Below, in pieces: positions 1-15,000 of a DNA stretch of 17,908 bases (position 1 is the first letter of the stretch; each line of letters starts with the position of its first letter). Position numbers and translations under genes: made by a program. The notes below the pieces were generated by a model. That model saw nothing but the letters and a program-made list of their open reading frames with translations, ran no database searches and had not been told where the DNA came from. The DNA is from CAZQAA01 sp964591255 (lineage in GTDB: Bacteria; Desulfobacterota; DSM-4660; Desulfatiglandales; Desulfatiglandaceae): the NCBI GenBank assembly GCA_964591255.1, contig CAZQAA010000009.1, forward strand, positions 1-17,908. Direction: 5' to 3'.

Positions 1-3000
1 GCTCCTATCTGGGAAAATATTTTTTTCAAATCAAAAGCTATAGCACTGGACGGCTGTGTGATTTTTTCTTCTTTTTCAGTGACCCTGGATGATTTTGCTT
101 TCGCTATAGCAGCTTCATTTCCAGGACATGATATTTCATCATATCTATGTGCTTCAGTACCTGTTTCTTGTGGCAAAAGTACCTGCTTGTCTGATGGACA
201 GCCTCCAACAGTCAGAATCTTGATGGGAAGTATAATTTTTTGACCTGGAACTATCATGTCTTGGTCATGTAGGGAGGGATTCAGTTCCTTGAATATGTTG
301 AGAAGCATCGGAAAATTGTGTTGAGCAATCAATCCCTTTTCCCTGAATATACTCCATAGATGGTCATTTTGTCTAATAACGAAGGTCTCAATCTGGACTT
401 TTATCTTTCCAGCATTATGAATGGTAACTTCAGCGATATCACCGGCTTTATTATGCACTATCAGTACAGGCCTATTTTTTATCTCCATGGCATTTAAGGG
501 AAGAGATGAAGATGTGATTACTATCCATGGGATCATGGAGTAGGGGAAATATTTTATAATATATGATGATAGCATTTACAGATTTAATGCATCAGCTTCA
601 TATTCGGAAAAAATAAAATATAATGGCGTTGGAAAAATCCTTAGTATTGATATGTTATGGTTCAGTTGTTATGTTAGTATCGCCTTGGCCCTGCTGAATA
701 GTCTGAAATGTTACAAAATCATATTGGCTTTAGATTGATTTTGTCAACCTCATTTCCATTTGTCATATTGTCCCATTAGGATTTAGGATAATTGACTGTG
801 GTGAAGGCCATGTCAGTTTTATCAGATCATGATGGAATAGGTTTTTGTCCCTGTAAGATATCTTGAGTTTTGAATAAGATTTAAGTAGAATTTAGATGAT
901 CATAGGAGGTGACAAAATTATGCCTTTGATGGGAGTTATAACGTCTAAAATATGTTCCACATGCGGGCATCATGAGGTGGGAATCTCTACGGCAGACGGC
1001 GTATTCCATCCTTTAAGACCTGGCATGTGGGTCCAGACTCTTGAAGCTCCGCCTTTGAACTCTCCCGGCACACGGCAGCCGGACGTAACACCGGATGAGG
1101 AGCCCATTCTGCAGTCTGAAGTCGGCTACAAACCATGGCTTCCTGACATATTGCTGGGAAACAGTTTTTTGAGGCTTAAATATGGAGTGATGATTCAGAA
1201 AGATATGGTTTTTGAAGAGGTAAGGGGGAAGGTTTATCAGACCGCATATCTTCGTAAGCTGGAATCTCTGGTTGACAAAGAGATCTCCGCAGACGTTGTT
1301 GTTATACTTGACAGATTTTTTGCAGCCCCACAGCTTGCATCAGGTAATTCAAGCAATATTACCTTAAATTTATGGCGGGAAATTGAAGAAATCAGGGAGC
1401 CTGTCAGGCTGATGAATAGATGGCTGGCAGATCCTTCAGAAAAGAATTTTCTCGATTTGATTCATCCCAAATCTGTCGGAGATATTGAGGAACCTGCTAC
1501 TGGTAACAGTAATCTGGAAGAGGAGCTTAAGCAACTCACATTAGAACAATTTTTGTCCTTGCTTTGAAGACAGTTCTGTCTTTCTTGTTAAGCTCCTCGT
1601 ATAAATGGCTAAATTTGATATCTAAAGATATTTTTTTACCTCTTCTGTAAGTGCCGGAACGACATCAAAAAGATCCGCGACTATCCCGTAGTCGGCCTTT
1701 TGGAATATGGGAGCCTCGGGATCTTTGTTAATAGCTACGATAACTTTTGATGTGCTCATACCTGCCAGATGCTGGATTGCACCCGAGATGCCGCAGGCAA
1801 TATAGAGATTTGGTGAGACCACTTTCCCTGTTTGCCCTACCTGGTCTGTTTGGGGTCTCCATCCAGCATCTACTGCCGCACGCGAAGCACCCACGGTTCC
1901 ACCAATCAGGTCAGCCAGCTCTTCCAAGATTTTAAAGTTTTCAGGTCCCTTCATACCGCGTCCGCCTGAAACAATTTTATCTGCCTCGGTCAGATCAATT
2001 TTGCCGCTTTCATCTTTAATGACCTCAACAACCTTGGTTTTCAGATCACTGTCTTCAAGGCTGAATGTTGCATCAACGATATCTGCAGATTTGGATGTGT
2101 CCGGTTCGTTTATAGCCATTACATTGGGCCTGGCCGTAGCTATTTGTGGAAAGCTGTTTTCAAAAGTAACCTTTGCATATGCCTTTCCGGCATATATGGG
2201 CCTTATGGCAACAAGATTCCCTTCTTCTATGGAAAAGGCTGTGCAGTCCTGTGCCATTGCAACGCCTAATCTGGCTGCTAATCTGGCCGAAAGATCTTTT
2301 CCCTGGACAGACGCCCCTATCAACAATATGGTTGGATCGCCATCCCTGACTACCTCGGAAATAACGGAGACATACGCATCCGTGGTATAAGGTTCCAGTC
2401 TTGGATCATCTGCAACAACAATTTTATCAGCGCCATAATGGGCCAGTTCGGTTGCCTTATCTTTGATATTGGAGCCAAGCAGAAGTACCGTCAATTCTTG
2501 GCCGAGTGTCTCTGCCAGGCGCTTCCCTTCGCTTATGATTTCATAGGTGATTTTTCTGAATTCTCCATCTCTTTGTTCTGCTATTGCCCATACTCCCTGT
2601 GCCATTTTCTAAATCTCCTTTGTTATGATTTTTATATCTCCAGGAATTTAGTCATATAATTTAACATAGATTTCCAATGGGTATTATAGGATTTTTGCCT
2701 CTTCATGGAGCAATCGGGCCAGTTCAGCGGCCTTTTCCTGAGGCGACTCGCCCTCAATAATTTTACCAGCAGCTCTTTCGGGTGGTGGGGTCAACTCAAT
2801 GATTTTCAACTTCCTGGCTCCTTCGCCGCATTCGGCAGGATCCAATCCTAAATCTGCCAATGTCTTTTCCTCAAGAGGTTTTTTCTTGGCTTTCATTATA
2901 CCTGGAAGCGAGGCATATCGTGGTTCATTTAGGCCTTTTTGGGCCGTAATCAATGCTGGCAGGCCTGATTCAATAATCAGGGTTTGCCCTTCCACCTGCC

Positions 3001-6000
3001 TGGTAACCTTAACAGATTTGCCGTCTTCTGAGACCTCCACTTTAGTAACGAGGGATATGTTTGGGATTCCTAAGAATTCTGCAAGGGTTGCCCCTACAAC
3101 TCCCATGTCATCATCTACACCCCTTTGACCGGTAAAGATAAGATCATAATCCAGATCTTTTATGGCGGCTGCAAGGGCTTTTGCTGTAGCGAGGGCATCA
3201 CTTCCTTCGAGGGCATCATCACTGACGAGGATCCCTTTGTCGGCACCCATTGCCAAAGCGGTTCGGATCGAATCCGTCACCCTTTTGGGTCCCAGTCCCA
3301 CAACTGTTACTTCTCCACCGAATTTTTCCTTGAGTTGTAACGCCTCTTCTACCCCAAATTCGTCATAGGGGTTCATAACCCATTTAATATCGTCTGTGAC
3401 AATCGACTTGCCATCAGATGCGATTTTAATCTGAGTTTCTGTATCCGGTACCTGTTTTAAGCAGACAATGATATTCACTTTTTTCCTCCTTTCTTGACCT
3501 GATTTTCAGATATTATAATTTTTTTTACAGATAAATCCGGACGTGTTGATATCATCGTATCGATGCTCTGTCAAGAATTTTCCTCCTCACCATTTTATAT
3601 GAAATATCTGTTGCAACTTACTATATAACTTACTAAAATTATTTATAGGTTGAATAGTTTTTAAAAAACGCTACCCTTGCGCTGTTAATAGCAGATTCCT
3701 GTTTCTGGCCTTGTCTCAAGTTTCTGAAAAGATATACCAATTTAGCCTGTTGGAACAGGCTGGTTAGCTATAGGTTTTAGGAATGGGATCAGCCAGAAAA
3801 AGGCACTTTGCTTTAACCTGCTAAAACTGTTTTGAAAATATTTTTTTGGTGTTCAAATGACTCCATCTGATCTGTTTTCTGTACAAGGTCTCCGGCATGC
3901 AGGTTCATTTCAGTTTATTAAGCCGGATGAATACAAGAGCCTCGGCATTGATCCATCGGATATACCGGCGGGGACTATAGCAGCCTTGAATCATCCTTCA
4001 CAGCTTTTAAGTCGCTTCGGGGGCAATGCCTATGGATTCGGATTGGTTGAGGCATACGAGAGACTTGATCCTAAAGATATAGAGGTGGTTCAGGATGTTA
4101 TGTCCAGAGGAAGGGGGATAATAAAGGAATCCTTTAAGGATATAAATAAGGTTTATAAAAAGATAGGCCTGTTAATCAGGTTTTCGAGCAATGGGAAGCC
4201 CTACTACCTGATTCCTGTCCATCTTATATCAAATTCTCTTACCCATGTAAAGGTAAAAGTCAATGAAATCAGCAAGATAGTAGGTTTTCACAGGAAAAAA
4301 TATTTCAAGGAAAATTACGAGATAGGCATCTGGACATATCAGGATGATCTGATACTCCACGAATTGTCTTATCGTTTTAAAGAGCACCGTTTTGTAGGCA
4401 TAGATTCTCTTGAAAAATTGCGAGAGATGAAGCAGACGTTGGACCTGTTTATATTAACCGGGGATATTTATGAGATTATTTTAACAACTGGATTTGGCCC
4501 TGTTTTTCAAGAAAGACCCTCCAAAAAGCGCTTAGATCAATACGCACACTATTTTTTGATGAAAATATATGAACTATTGAAGCCGGATGGAGAGATATTC
4601 ATAGTAGCCAGGCGTCAAGCGGCCAGGACTAATCGAGTCACAAAGCTTGTTTTTAAGGATTCACAGGAGGAAAAAAATTTCATTCTTTTTTCACATATTT
4701 TCAGGACAAAAAAGAGATATCGGTCCAAAAATCATTCCATTAATGTCAACATATTTGATTTGCATAATTATCTAAGTGGGTTCTACGTGGAACAAGAAGT
4801 GGTGGATGAGTTGCTTGGGGGAAGGCGTTTAGAGGACATGAGCATAGATGAAATAAACGATTTGCCGTACATGGATTTTCAACTTGCCGTTCCACCAGTT
4901 TCTGGCGATCAAGAAAAGTCATGGGATATGCTGTGCTCCCCCTACTTTGAGAAAATATTCTTGAAACCCCTTATACCGACCTCGCTCAAGAGTAACTGGG
5001 AGACCAGATTTACCTGCATCGATTATAGTCCGGATTATATGCTGATATATTTAGGCCAAAAAAGGAGGCTAACATTCTCGGTCCATAAGATAAGGGAAGA
5101 GGTGGAAAGATCAAATCTGATCGGCTGCCCCGTAAAGCTTTTGGCCGATTACAGGAATTCATTCGAGTATGTAATTCATACTCTGCAGGTACTGGATAGG
5201 CTAAGAAAGGGGCATCACAGCAGACTGCCCCAGATCTTTATTGATCGTTTAAGATTGCCCTTGGAGCACAAAAACAGACGATTTAGCAACCTGAACGATG
5301 TCCTCAAACTGCTAAATAGGATCAAGCAGCTGGAAAGGATAGCAAGATATATTAATCCTGACGGGATAGAAGGGGCAAGGACAAGAATATTAGATCATAT
5401 TGAAATGCTTGGTCTGTTTGGTTTCGGCCCTAATGAATTAAGAGAGGTCCTTTTTATCGTACTGGGTCATACGGCAATTGAGCGAGTCATATCCGGAAAA
5501 ATGAGTGAAAAGGCATTGAAGCCTGTTTCCGATATGGCTGCTACATATGATCTTGGCACGGCCCTTAACCTGCTCCGCTACTTGAGACTTATGAGTATGG
5601 CTGAGACCGAAGCAGCCAGGGGAAAAGGCCTTACGAGGGAGGAGCTTGCCCAGCTTTTTAACCTATATGAACTCATGGTACGTGTGGTGATGACTCAAGA
5701 CCTTGACTGGGAGAGGGTCCTTGATGAAAACATAATTGCAATGGGCGGCATCCATAACAAGATAATCAGAAAACTCCTGATGATGATTAACCATTTTGAA
5801 TTCCTTGATAACTGGTCTGAACTCAGGCAGAAAGGCCGCAGGGAAAAAGAATCCTTGGCAGACTATGATGACACAAAATTACACAGGATAGAAAATGTCA
5901 TCAAGATGGTGAAGACGACGGAAATATTCGAACAGATGCATTTGCAATCCGATCCGTTACAATTGCCCGCATTTTACAGAAAGTTACTTAATATGGAATT

Positions 6001-9000
6001 TCACGGGACAGGCCGTCTTTTTGAGAGAATGGATAGCAGAAATGTTTTTGTACTATTGTGGATCACTGTCAATGTGGCCCGGGGTGAGATCGTTAATTTT
6101 AATCCCATGCTGGAAAGTTTTGATGGAGACGATAAAAAACAGGTTCTGAAAAAACTGGAGCAAGATGCATGGAGGATAAACATAAAAAATCTTGATGTGG
6201 ACGCCCTTAACCGTTTTAGTGAGCAATTATATCTTGATGGGACTGCCTTTATTGTGGGCTCAGGGTTTAAACTTTCAGTGGATCCAGATAGTTATGCCTT
6301 GACAATTAGTTTCCTAGACGTGGAGAAGGACCTTAATAGAATGGAAGCCTTGTCCAAAAAGATGATTGGGAGCCCTATTTCTATGATATCTCTTGTAGAT
6401 ATCAGGGAGCTGAATCAGCTTTTCTCTGATCTTGAGAGTTTTTATGTGAGTCATCTTAAACTAGTTGAGCGGAAAGATATGGCTGAAAATATCCCATCAA
6501 GGCAGAAAATATGGTTTAAAAAAGTCGTCAAGCTGAGAGAACAGTTAAGGGAGGGCTTTTTAAACGAAATTTTTCGGCCTGAGACCTTTTATACCGACCT
6601 GGAACTACTGTATGAGAATGCCCCTTCCCTTTTGAATTTTTTTCTTCCTGAGTTTAAGGCCCTTCAAGGAGTGGATCTATCGTGGCACCTGTATATGAGA
6701 TCCCCTATTATCCATTATATCCTTGCCACTACAAAGAAGCTCCAGGCCCTGATCAGGCATGACAGGGAGAGCTTTCAGGATATCCATTATCTTCATGGGT
6801 TGGCCAAGAGAGAGTTTGGACCCATGGCCACAGGTATTGTTGGTGTAAATGAATTGCAGATAGATGAACTGGAGAAGATAGTCGAGCGGTTGAGCCATAA
6901 CTCCCCCTTGTTTGATGCCCTTGTAAAATCTTTTGTATTCCAGGACATAGGAAGGGTGTCGAACTTGAGGACCAAATATAAGGACATTATCAATCCTGCA
7001 GACCTAGGTGATGCGGGAGCCTTTTTTCTGGAGAAAGAAGAATTTGCTGAAAGATTTCACCTTGATGAGGAGGGAAAGTCTTATCTGATTTTTTTGGTCA
7101 GACACCACAGCCTTCTCCATCATATAATCCGGGGAGAATTTTCTTTTTATGCAATTCGCAATGTATTGGAACCGCTGGATAAGGATCTTTTTGATGCATT
7201 TTTTGTTTTTTCTTTCATCATGCTTTGCGCTATCCGGGAAGATTTGATCCTTGAGGATCTGGCAGGCCGAATGTTCCAGACAAAGAAGGTTTGCGATAGG
7301 ATTATTAATGGTGAAAACACATTGGAATCACACTTAGATAAAATATTTATCAGAAAAGGGAGGGCCTTCCATGCAATGCAGAAATGCCTATCAGAAGGTA
7401 TACCGCCGGATATTACACCTGTAGACTATTTGAAGTCATGGGATGGAGAAGATATTGATGAGGCTGAGCAGATCAGTGCAGGAAGTATGATCTTTGCCAT
7501 GGAGAGAATCTTTAGATTGCGTGGCATAAGATATGTAGAGTTTTTGGACCTGGCCTATCTGTTGCTGAAGGTTCCTCTGAAGTTCATATACAGGAAACGG
7601 AATTTTTCGAGTGTCGGATATGCCACCTTTGAGAAGGAACTCTTTGAGGCTTTCCGCATCTATAATACTATCCAACACCTGCCTGAGGAGGTGAGGCATT
7701 TTATCTTAAATGGGCTCGTTGGTGATAAGGTAAGAATTTTTGGCTATGAAAAGGTGAGTGGTTATCTGAATTATGAGAATCAGATAAAACTTTTACTGAT
7801 AGTACTATTAGGGGCAGATGAATTTACGGAGAAAGGATCCCCTGTTTTTCTGAATTTTCTGGATTTGTGTGTGAAGATAGAAAGGCGCTATGAGGCCGTA
7901 AATGACCATCTTAATAAATTATCTGTGGACCGTATATGGGAAAATAGAGGCCTTGAAAATCATTTTTCCAGTATCAATGCTGGTGTTTTCCTGAAAAAAA
8001 TGCCTTTCCCCAATGTGCTAACCATAGACTTTAGTGACCGTATAGATATTTCCAAAAAAATATCTTATATGAAGACCATAAATAATACCGAGCAACTAAA
8101 AAACTATTATCATTATAGCCTTAGGTCCTTAAGGAAATCCCCTTTTTATACGGATGACTATGAAGAAAAATTGGAGGACGCTTTTGAAAAGCGATTGGCC
8201 GAAATAACCGATATGCTGTTAGCTCAGGCGGAAAAACAGATAAATATGGCCAAAGATTTCAAGGAACTCCATGGCTTGGTGACAGCATTGGTTGAACAAA
8301 GTGTGGAGATTGAGTTGTCTGAGGACCAACGGCACAGACTGAATGATCTTTATGAGGTGAAAAGAGACAGTCTCAAAAGAGAAGTCATGACCGAGATCAT
8401 GGGTATTCTAGAAACTATTAATGATATAAATGAATTGAACGATTACTGGAACAGTCTGAAATGGTATCTCCAGGAGAATCGTCGTTTCCTTGGAAAGGAA
8501 TTCGAGGATCTTATTGCCAGGAGATTTGATAATATAGAGAGATTAATGGAAAGGGTCGGGAGAGATCCCATTGCATTATCATGACGTTTAAGTAATAATT
8601 TGGACTTTCCGGGAAAACACGCCCTCTCATGCCCGATTGCCTAAACCAGTCAGAATCAGGTCGTGTTCCCGGGAAGTCCGTGTAAAAGTGCCACCTCATA
8701 CTCCCTTTTTTAAGTATAACCTTTGGAGGCCTGAGGCCATCACGTGGTTTATAAGTTGGTGTTGAAGTTGGGTGGCACTCATTCCTGATGATTTACTGGT
8801 CGATAAAAAGACTTGCCGTCTCTTTTAATGTTGTTCGGGTTAATAATGGTAGTCTTGATTTTCAATTCGGCTATTTTTTTCTCGAACAGTCTTTGATCCT
8901 CTCGAAAAATGTCTCTGGCTTCATAGAAGGTCAGCCTTTTTTCCATAATATCCCTGTAAGTTAGGTTATCTCTATGACAAAAAGCTATACTGTTTTTAAT

Positions 9001-12000
9001 CCGTTATTTATATCGGCCGAAGATGATATTTCCTTTAGCAGGATCTTTTGAATTTATATTATGCAAGATTTGTGCGAGACTATTTCATTAATATTTTTAT
9101 TGGGTTAGAAAATATGTGCCAGTCTGACGGCAATATTTGTGTCAAATAAATGGCTTTTTGTGCAATTTTTGTTGGTGCAGACCTTAAACGATTTATTTCA
9201 AATTTAGTAATGGTAATGTATTGTTTATGCCAATGTATGAGAAGAAATATGACGTAATCGTGGTTGGTGCAGGCCATGCGGGGTGTGAGGCTGCTTTAGC
9301 GGCTGCCAGGATGGGGCATCCTACCCTGCTTCTCACGATCAATATAGATCATATCGCTGCCATGAGCTGTAATCCGGCTATAGGGGGACTTGCAAAAGGG
9401 CATTTAGTAAGGGAGATAGATGCCCTGGGTGGTGAAATGGCGAAAATTGCCGATCAGACAGGCATTCAATTTAGGAGATTAAATACACGCAAGGGTTTGG
9501 CAGTTCAAGGATCAAGATCCCAGAACGACAGGAGACTTTACCGGGAGCGGATGCGGGCGGTATTAGAAGCCCAGGATTTCCTTGATATCCGCCAGGCAAT
9601 GGTGGACCGGTTGCTCGTGAAGGACGGGGAGGTATATGGAGTGGAGACATCCATTCATGAGCAGTTTTTGGGCAAGACTGTCATCTTGACCACCGGCACC
9701 TTTATGAGGGGACGTATCCATATCGGCCTGAATCATTTTCCTGCGGGCCGTATGGGTGATCCGCCTTCCATCCAACTGTCCGAGCAACTGGGGGAACTCG
9801 GCTTTGATTTGGGCCGGCTGAAGACCGGGACAACTCCGCGTTTGAACGGGAGGACTGTCGATTACAAGGGATTGGAGGTGCAGCCGGGTGACAAGGATCC
9901 AAGGCCGTTCTCTTTTTCCACTGCCAAAATTTTGCTTCCCCAGGTCCCATGCCATATTACCTACACAAACAAAAATGTTCATGATTTAATAAGGAACGGT
10001 CTGGACCGATCCCCTCTTTTTAGCGGGATTATCAAGGGGGTAGGAGCAAGATACTGTCCATCCATTGAGGACAAGGTAGTCCGTTTTGAGGAAAAGGAAA
10101 GACATCAGATATTTCTTGAGCCCGAGGGTCTGGATACGGTGGAGGTCTATCCCAATGGGTTGGCGACCAGTCTGCCCATTGATGTCCAGATAAAGATGAT
10201 ACGGGCTATACCCGGACTTGAAAAGGCAGATATTATGAGACCTGGGTATGCTATTGAATATGACTATGTCAATCCATTACAGCTAAAACCTAATTTGGAG
10301 ACTAAACTTGTAAAGGGACTGTTTCATGCGGGCCAGATAAACGGGACCTCCGGGTATGAGGAGGCGGCAGCACAAGGTCTGCTGGCCGGGATTAACGCGG
10401 TATTAGAGGTGAGAGGAGAAGATCCCCTCATCTTGTCAAGGTCTCAGGCATATGTTGGTGTGCTTATAGATGACTTGGTTACCAAGGGCACGGAAGAACC
10501 ATATCGCATGTTTACCTCCAGGGCGGAATATCGACTCCTGCTCAGAGAAGATAATGCCGATTATAGACTTATGGATATCGGTTATCGTTTGGGACTGGTT
10601 ACCGATGACGCTTACAGTTCATTTTGCAGAAGACGGGATAATGTTGACAAATTGATTATCCGTTTAAAGGAGTTCCATATTAGGCCTGAAACGGGGGTGC
10701 AGGATAGATTGAAGGAACTGGGTTCGCCATTGATCAATAATAATATCTCGCTATATCGTTTGTTGAAAAGGAATGAGATCCTTTTCGAGCATTTGCCTTT
10801 TTTTGATCCAGGGCTTTCAAATACGGAATCACAGGTGGCAAAAGAAGTAGAGACCAGGATAAAGTATGAGGGCTATATTGAGCGGCAGGAACGACAGGTT
10901 GAAAAATTCAAAAAAATGGAAGCAGTGGAACTGCCGGATGATATTGATTATTCATATGTTTACGGCTTGACTCAAGAGGTTAAGGAAAAGTTAGACAGGG
11001 TACGTCCCATGACTCTTGGGCAGGCATCCCGCATTTCAGGCGTCACTCCTGCGGCAATCATGGCACTTCAGATCCACTTGAAAAAAATGAGGGCACAAAT
11101 ATTTGGTAAGAATAAAAATGGAATTTGATAGATATCTATCAACACGTTTGATTTTGCTTGTTTTGGTCTGGCTCGTTATTTTGGGATGTGATGATGGGCC
11201 ACGTGTTGATATGGGCGGAAAATCGGAATCTATCCAGGGTAACAAAGTCAAGGTCAGTCATGTGGAATCTATTCCATCCGTGAGATGGATTGAATATGCG
11301 GGAATATTATCTGCGAAGAGAAAAATAGATGTTGCGTGTGAACTGGGAGGGATTATTGAAAGGCTCTATTTTGAAAAGGGGGATAGAGTCAACGAAGATC
11401 AACTCCTTGCTGAGATTGGTACCACTACTGTTGTTATCGAGCTCCAGAATGCAGAGGCCGCCTTAAGGAAGGCCGGGGCTGTCTTATCAGAGGCAAAGAA
11501 CAATTACAAGAGGATCGAAAAATTATATAAAACCCATGTGGTCTCGAAGAGTGAACTTGATTCTGCAAGGATGTCATATGAAACGGCTCTGGCAAGTCGT
11601 GATCAGGCTGAGGCTTCTCTGGCCCTGATAAAGGACAGGCTGACGAAGTCGAGACTGAGGGCACCATCAAACGGTATAATAGCCTTTAGGGATGTGGATG
11701 AAGGAGAGGTGATAGCCCCTGGAGCAGTCATTACCCGGATAGTGGACCTGGATGGTATGAAGGTAGATGTGTCTGTTAACGAAAAAGACATCCATCTTTT
11801 AGATGCAAAGAAAGCCTTTCCATTTACAGTGGATGCTATTCCTGGAGAGGAATATTTGTGTCGGTTATCATTTATTTCACCTGCAGCAGATCCTGCGACG
11901 CGTTCCTTCTGTGTGGAGATGGCTGTGGAAAAGCGCGATCCGAGGATGGCTGACGGTATGACTGCCAGAATCAGGTTGGCATTATCCCGCAAAGACAAAT

Positions 12001-15000
12001 CCATTAAAATCCCTTCAGAATGGCTGGCTGAAAAGAATGGCAAGATGGGAGTATATATCGCAACCGATGGAAAGGCCATTTTTCGTGAGGTTACGCTTGG
12101 TAGTTATTATGATAGGAGGGTAGAGATTGTTTCAGGTTTGTCTGAATGTGATATGGTAATTGTTAATCCCGCAGGGATTAGAGATGGTGAACCAGTGCAA
12201 TACTAAGGCATTACAAACTGGGTTTGTGGTTGGAATGTCTGATTAGGCCCTTGCAGCTTTGACCATTGAACCCGTAAGCGCTTAATAATGTTTTTTACCA
12301 GATTTGGATTATCAAGACCGGTAGTTGTTCGTATGGCCCTGATTATGATAGTGGTTGTCGGTCTTTACTGCTATAAGGCCATGCCTAGGTACCTGGATCC
12401 GGACTTGACTATAGGAGAGGGATTTATTGTCACGCTATGTCCCGGTTTTTCTCCTGAGGAGATGGAGAAACTGGTGACAAAAAAGATTGAGGATGAGCTC
12501 GAGGGCATCTCCGAGATCAGGAAATACGAGTCAAATTCATTTGAAGGGACCTCCAAGATTCACGTCTATTTTAATACCCGTCTTTCAGAATCCGAAATTG
12601 ATCAGGCCATGCAGGAGACAAGGAACGCCGTAAACAGGGTTGACGACCTTCCTGAAGAGGCGAAAGTTCCGAAGGTCATAGAACTGGATATTGCACTCTT
12701 TCCTGTGTGCATGGTGGGCCTGGCGGGAGACCTTCCCATGATGCTGCTCCAGGATATTGCAGCTGATATGGCGGATACCCTTGAAGAGATTGAGGGGGTA
12801 TCTGAGGTGGATATCCTCGGAAAAAGGGAGAATGAGATCTGGGTTGAGCTGGATCCGCGCCGTTTAGCTGCTTATGACATTTCCATATCAGAGATTGTCC
12901 AGGCCATCAGTTCACGCACACGAAATCTTCCTGGCGGAGTCCTGGAAATGGGTCAGCATGAACCTGTCATAAGGATGGTTGGAGAACCTGCCACCCCTGG
13001 CGGCCTCGGGGGCATTATCTTGAGGAGTCAGAACAGCGGCAATGTCCATCTTTGTGATGTGGCACGGATTACACCCACACTCGAAAGGCCCCGCACTCTG
13101 ACATTTATTGATAAGAAAAAGGCATTGGTCCTTGCCGTTAAGAGGAAGAAAAATACAAACATGATCCGGATCGTTAACGAGGTAAGGTCTTATATAAAAG
13201 ATTTGCCTTCTTTATATCCAGGCCTCAGGGCGACCCTCTATTTTGACCAGTCACGCGAGATCAAAAAGAGGATCAATGAGCTTCAGACCAATGCCCTCTT
13301 AGGGATAATCGCTGTCTTTTTTATTCTGTGGATATCAATCGGAATACGAAATGCCCTTTTTGCATCGATCGGAATCCCGGTCTCTTTTTTACTGACGTTT
13401 ATTTTTATGAGAAGTTTTAACCTTTCCATTGATGCCTTAACATTGTTCGGTCTTATCCTTGTTCTTGGGATTATAGTGGATGATGCTATTGTGGTCCTTG
13501 AAAATATTGTTCGGCGCGTGGAAGAGGGGACCCCCCTTCTTGCAGCGAGCCTTGAAGGGAGCCGTGAGGTTTTTGCGCCGGTCCTGGCATCGGTCACCAC
13601 CACCATGGCGGCCTTTTTCCCCCTGCTTTTTATGGTGGGTGGGGTCATAGGGAGATACATGTCTATTCTACCCATGGTCGTTCTCTTTGCACTCTCTGCG
13701 TCTCTTTTTGAGGTGTTTTTTATGCTCCCATCCCATGTCGTAGAATTTACGCCAAATAAGAGTGCTGTAAAAGGCCCCGGGAGACGGACAGATATCTTTG
13801 TGCCGTTTCGACGATTTTATTATCCTTTCTTGAGGCGTATACTCCGTCATCGTTACATCTCCGTCCTAATTATTGTATGTTCCACTGCCTTGGCCTGTTT
13901 CCTCTATTTTCAGACCGATTTCATCATGTTTCCCAAGAGCGATACATTCCCAAGATTCAATATCTATTTTGACCTGCCGGTTGGCGCGAGTCTTGAGCAG
14001 ACCCGGGATGTGCTGATGGATCTTAATGATCTGATTACAAGCAGTATCGGTCCCGAGCTTGATGCTCCAATAGCCGTTGCCGGAATGAAAGAGATCAATT
14101 ATGAGCCCGTTTACGGCCGTCATTACGGCATGCTCAACGTGATTTTGAAGACAGGCAGCAAGAGGAGACATAGTGTTGCGGAACTGATGGAAGGTGTAAG
14201 AAAAGATGTGGGCAAGCTGCTTGTATCCAGAGGAGCTACTTCATATGTTCTTGAAAGAATGCTTGAAGGGCCGCCAGTAGGCGATGACATAGACCTTAAA
14301 ATCCAGTCTCCTGACTGGGAGACATCTGCCGCGATTTCTCGTCTTCTCCGGAAAGAGTTAGCCAGGCACAAGGGTATTGTAGATATCCGGGACGATTTTA
14401 CAAAATCAAAACCCTTTTTGGAGATCACAGTGGATGAGGCCAAGGCAAGACAATTAGGTGTTGATCAGGCCTGGCTTGTTCATGAAGTCCAGGCGGCGTT
14501 TTACGGGCTCACGGTTGCCACTTATCATCAGGGTGATGAGGCTGAGAAGATAAAGTTGAAGTATCTGCCACAATTCCGCCGCGATTTTGATGATCTGACC
14601 GATCTTGAGATAATGCTTCCGAGAGGCGGACAGGTCCCTTTAAAGGCGCTTGCCCGAATACGGCTGGTCCATGGTTTTCAGAATATCTATCACTATAACG
14701 GCAAACAGACGGTTCATCTGACTGCCAATATAAAAGATATACAGGACGACCAAAAGGGTATATCCCGTTTTCTCTCCAACATAAGCGGGAAGAAGATGAC
14801 GGCGGTAAAGGCAAATAGGATAGCCCAGAATTATTTCTCCAGAATTAAATACAACTTCCCAGGGGCCAGGCTTATCTCCGGAGGATTGCAGGAGGAAACA
14901 AACAAATCGATACAGGAACTGGGGAAGGCGGCAGGCCTTGCCCTGTTCCTCATATTTTTCATACTCTGTCTGCAATTCAATTCCTTTACTCAACCTGTTA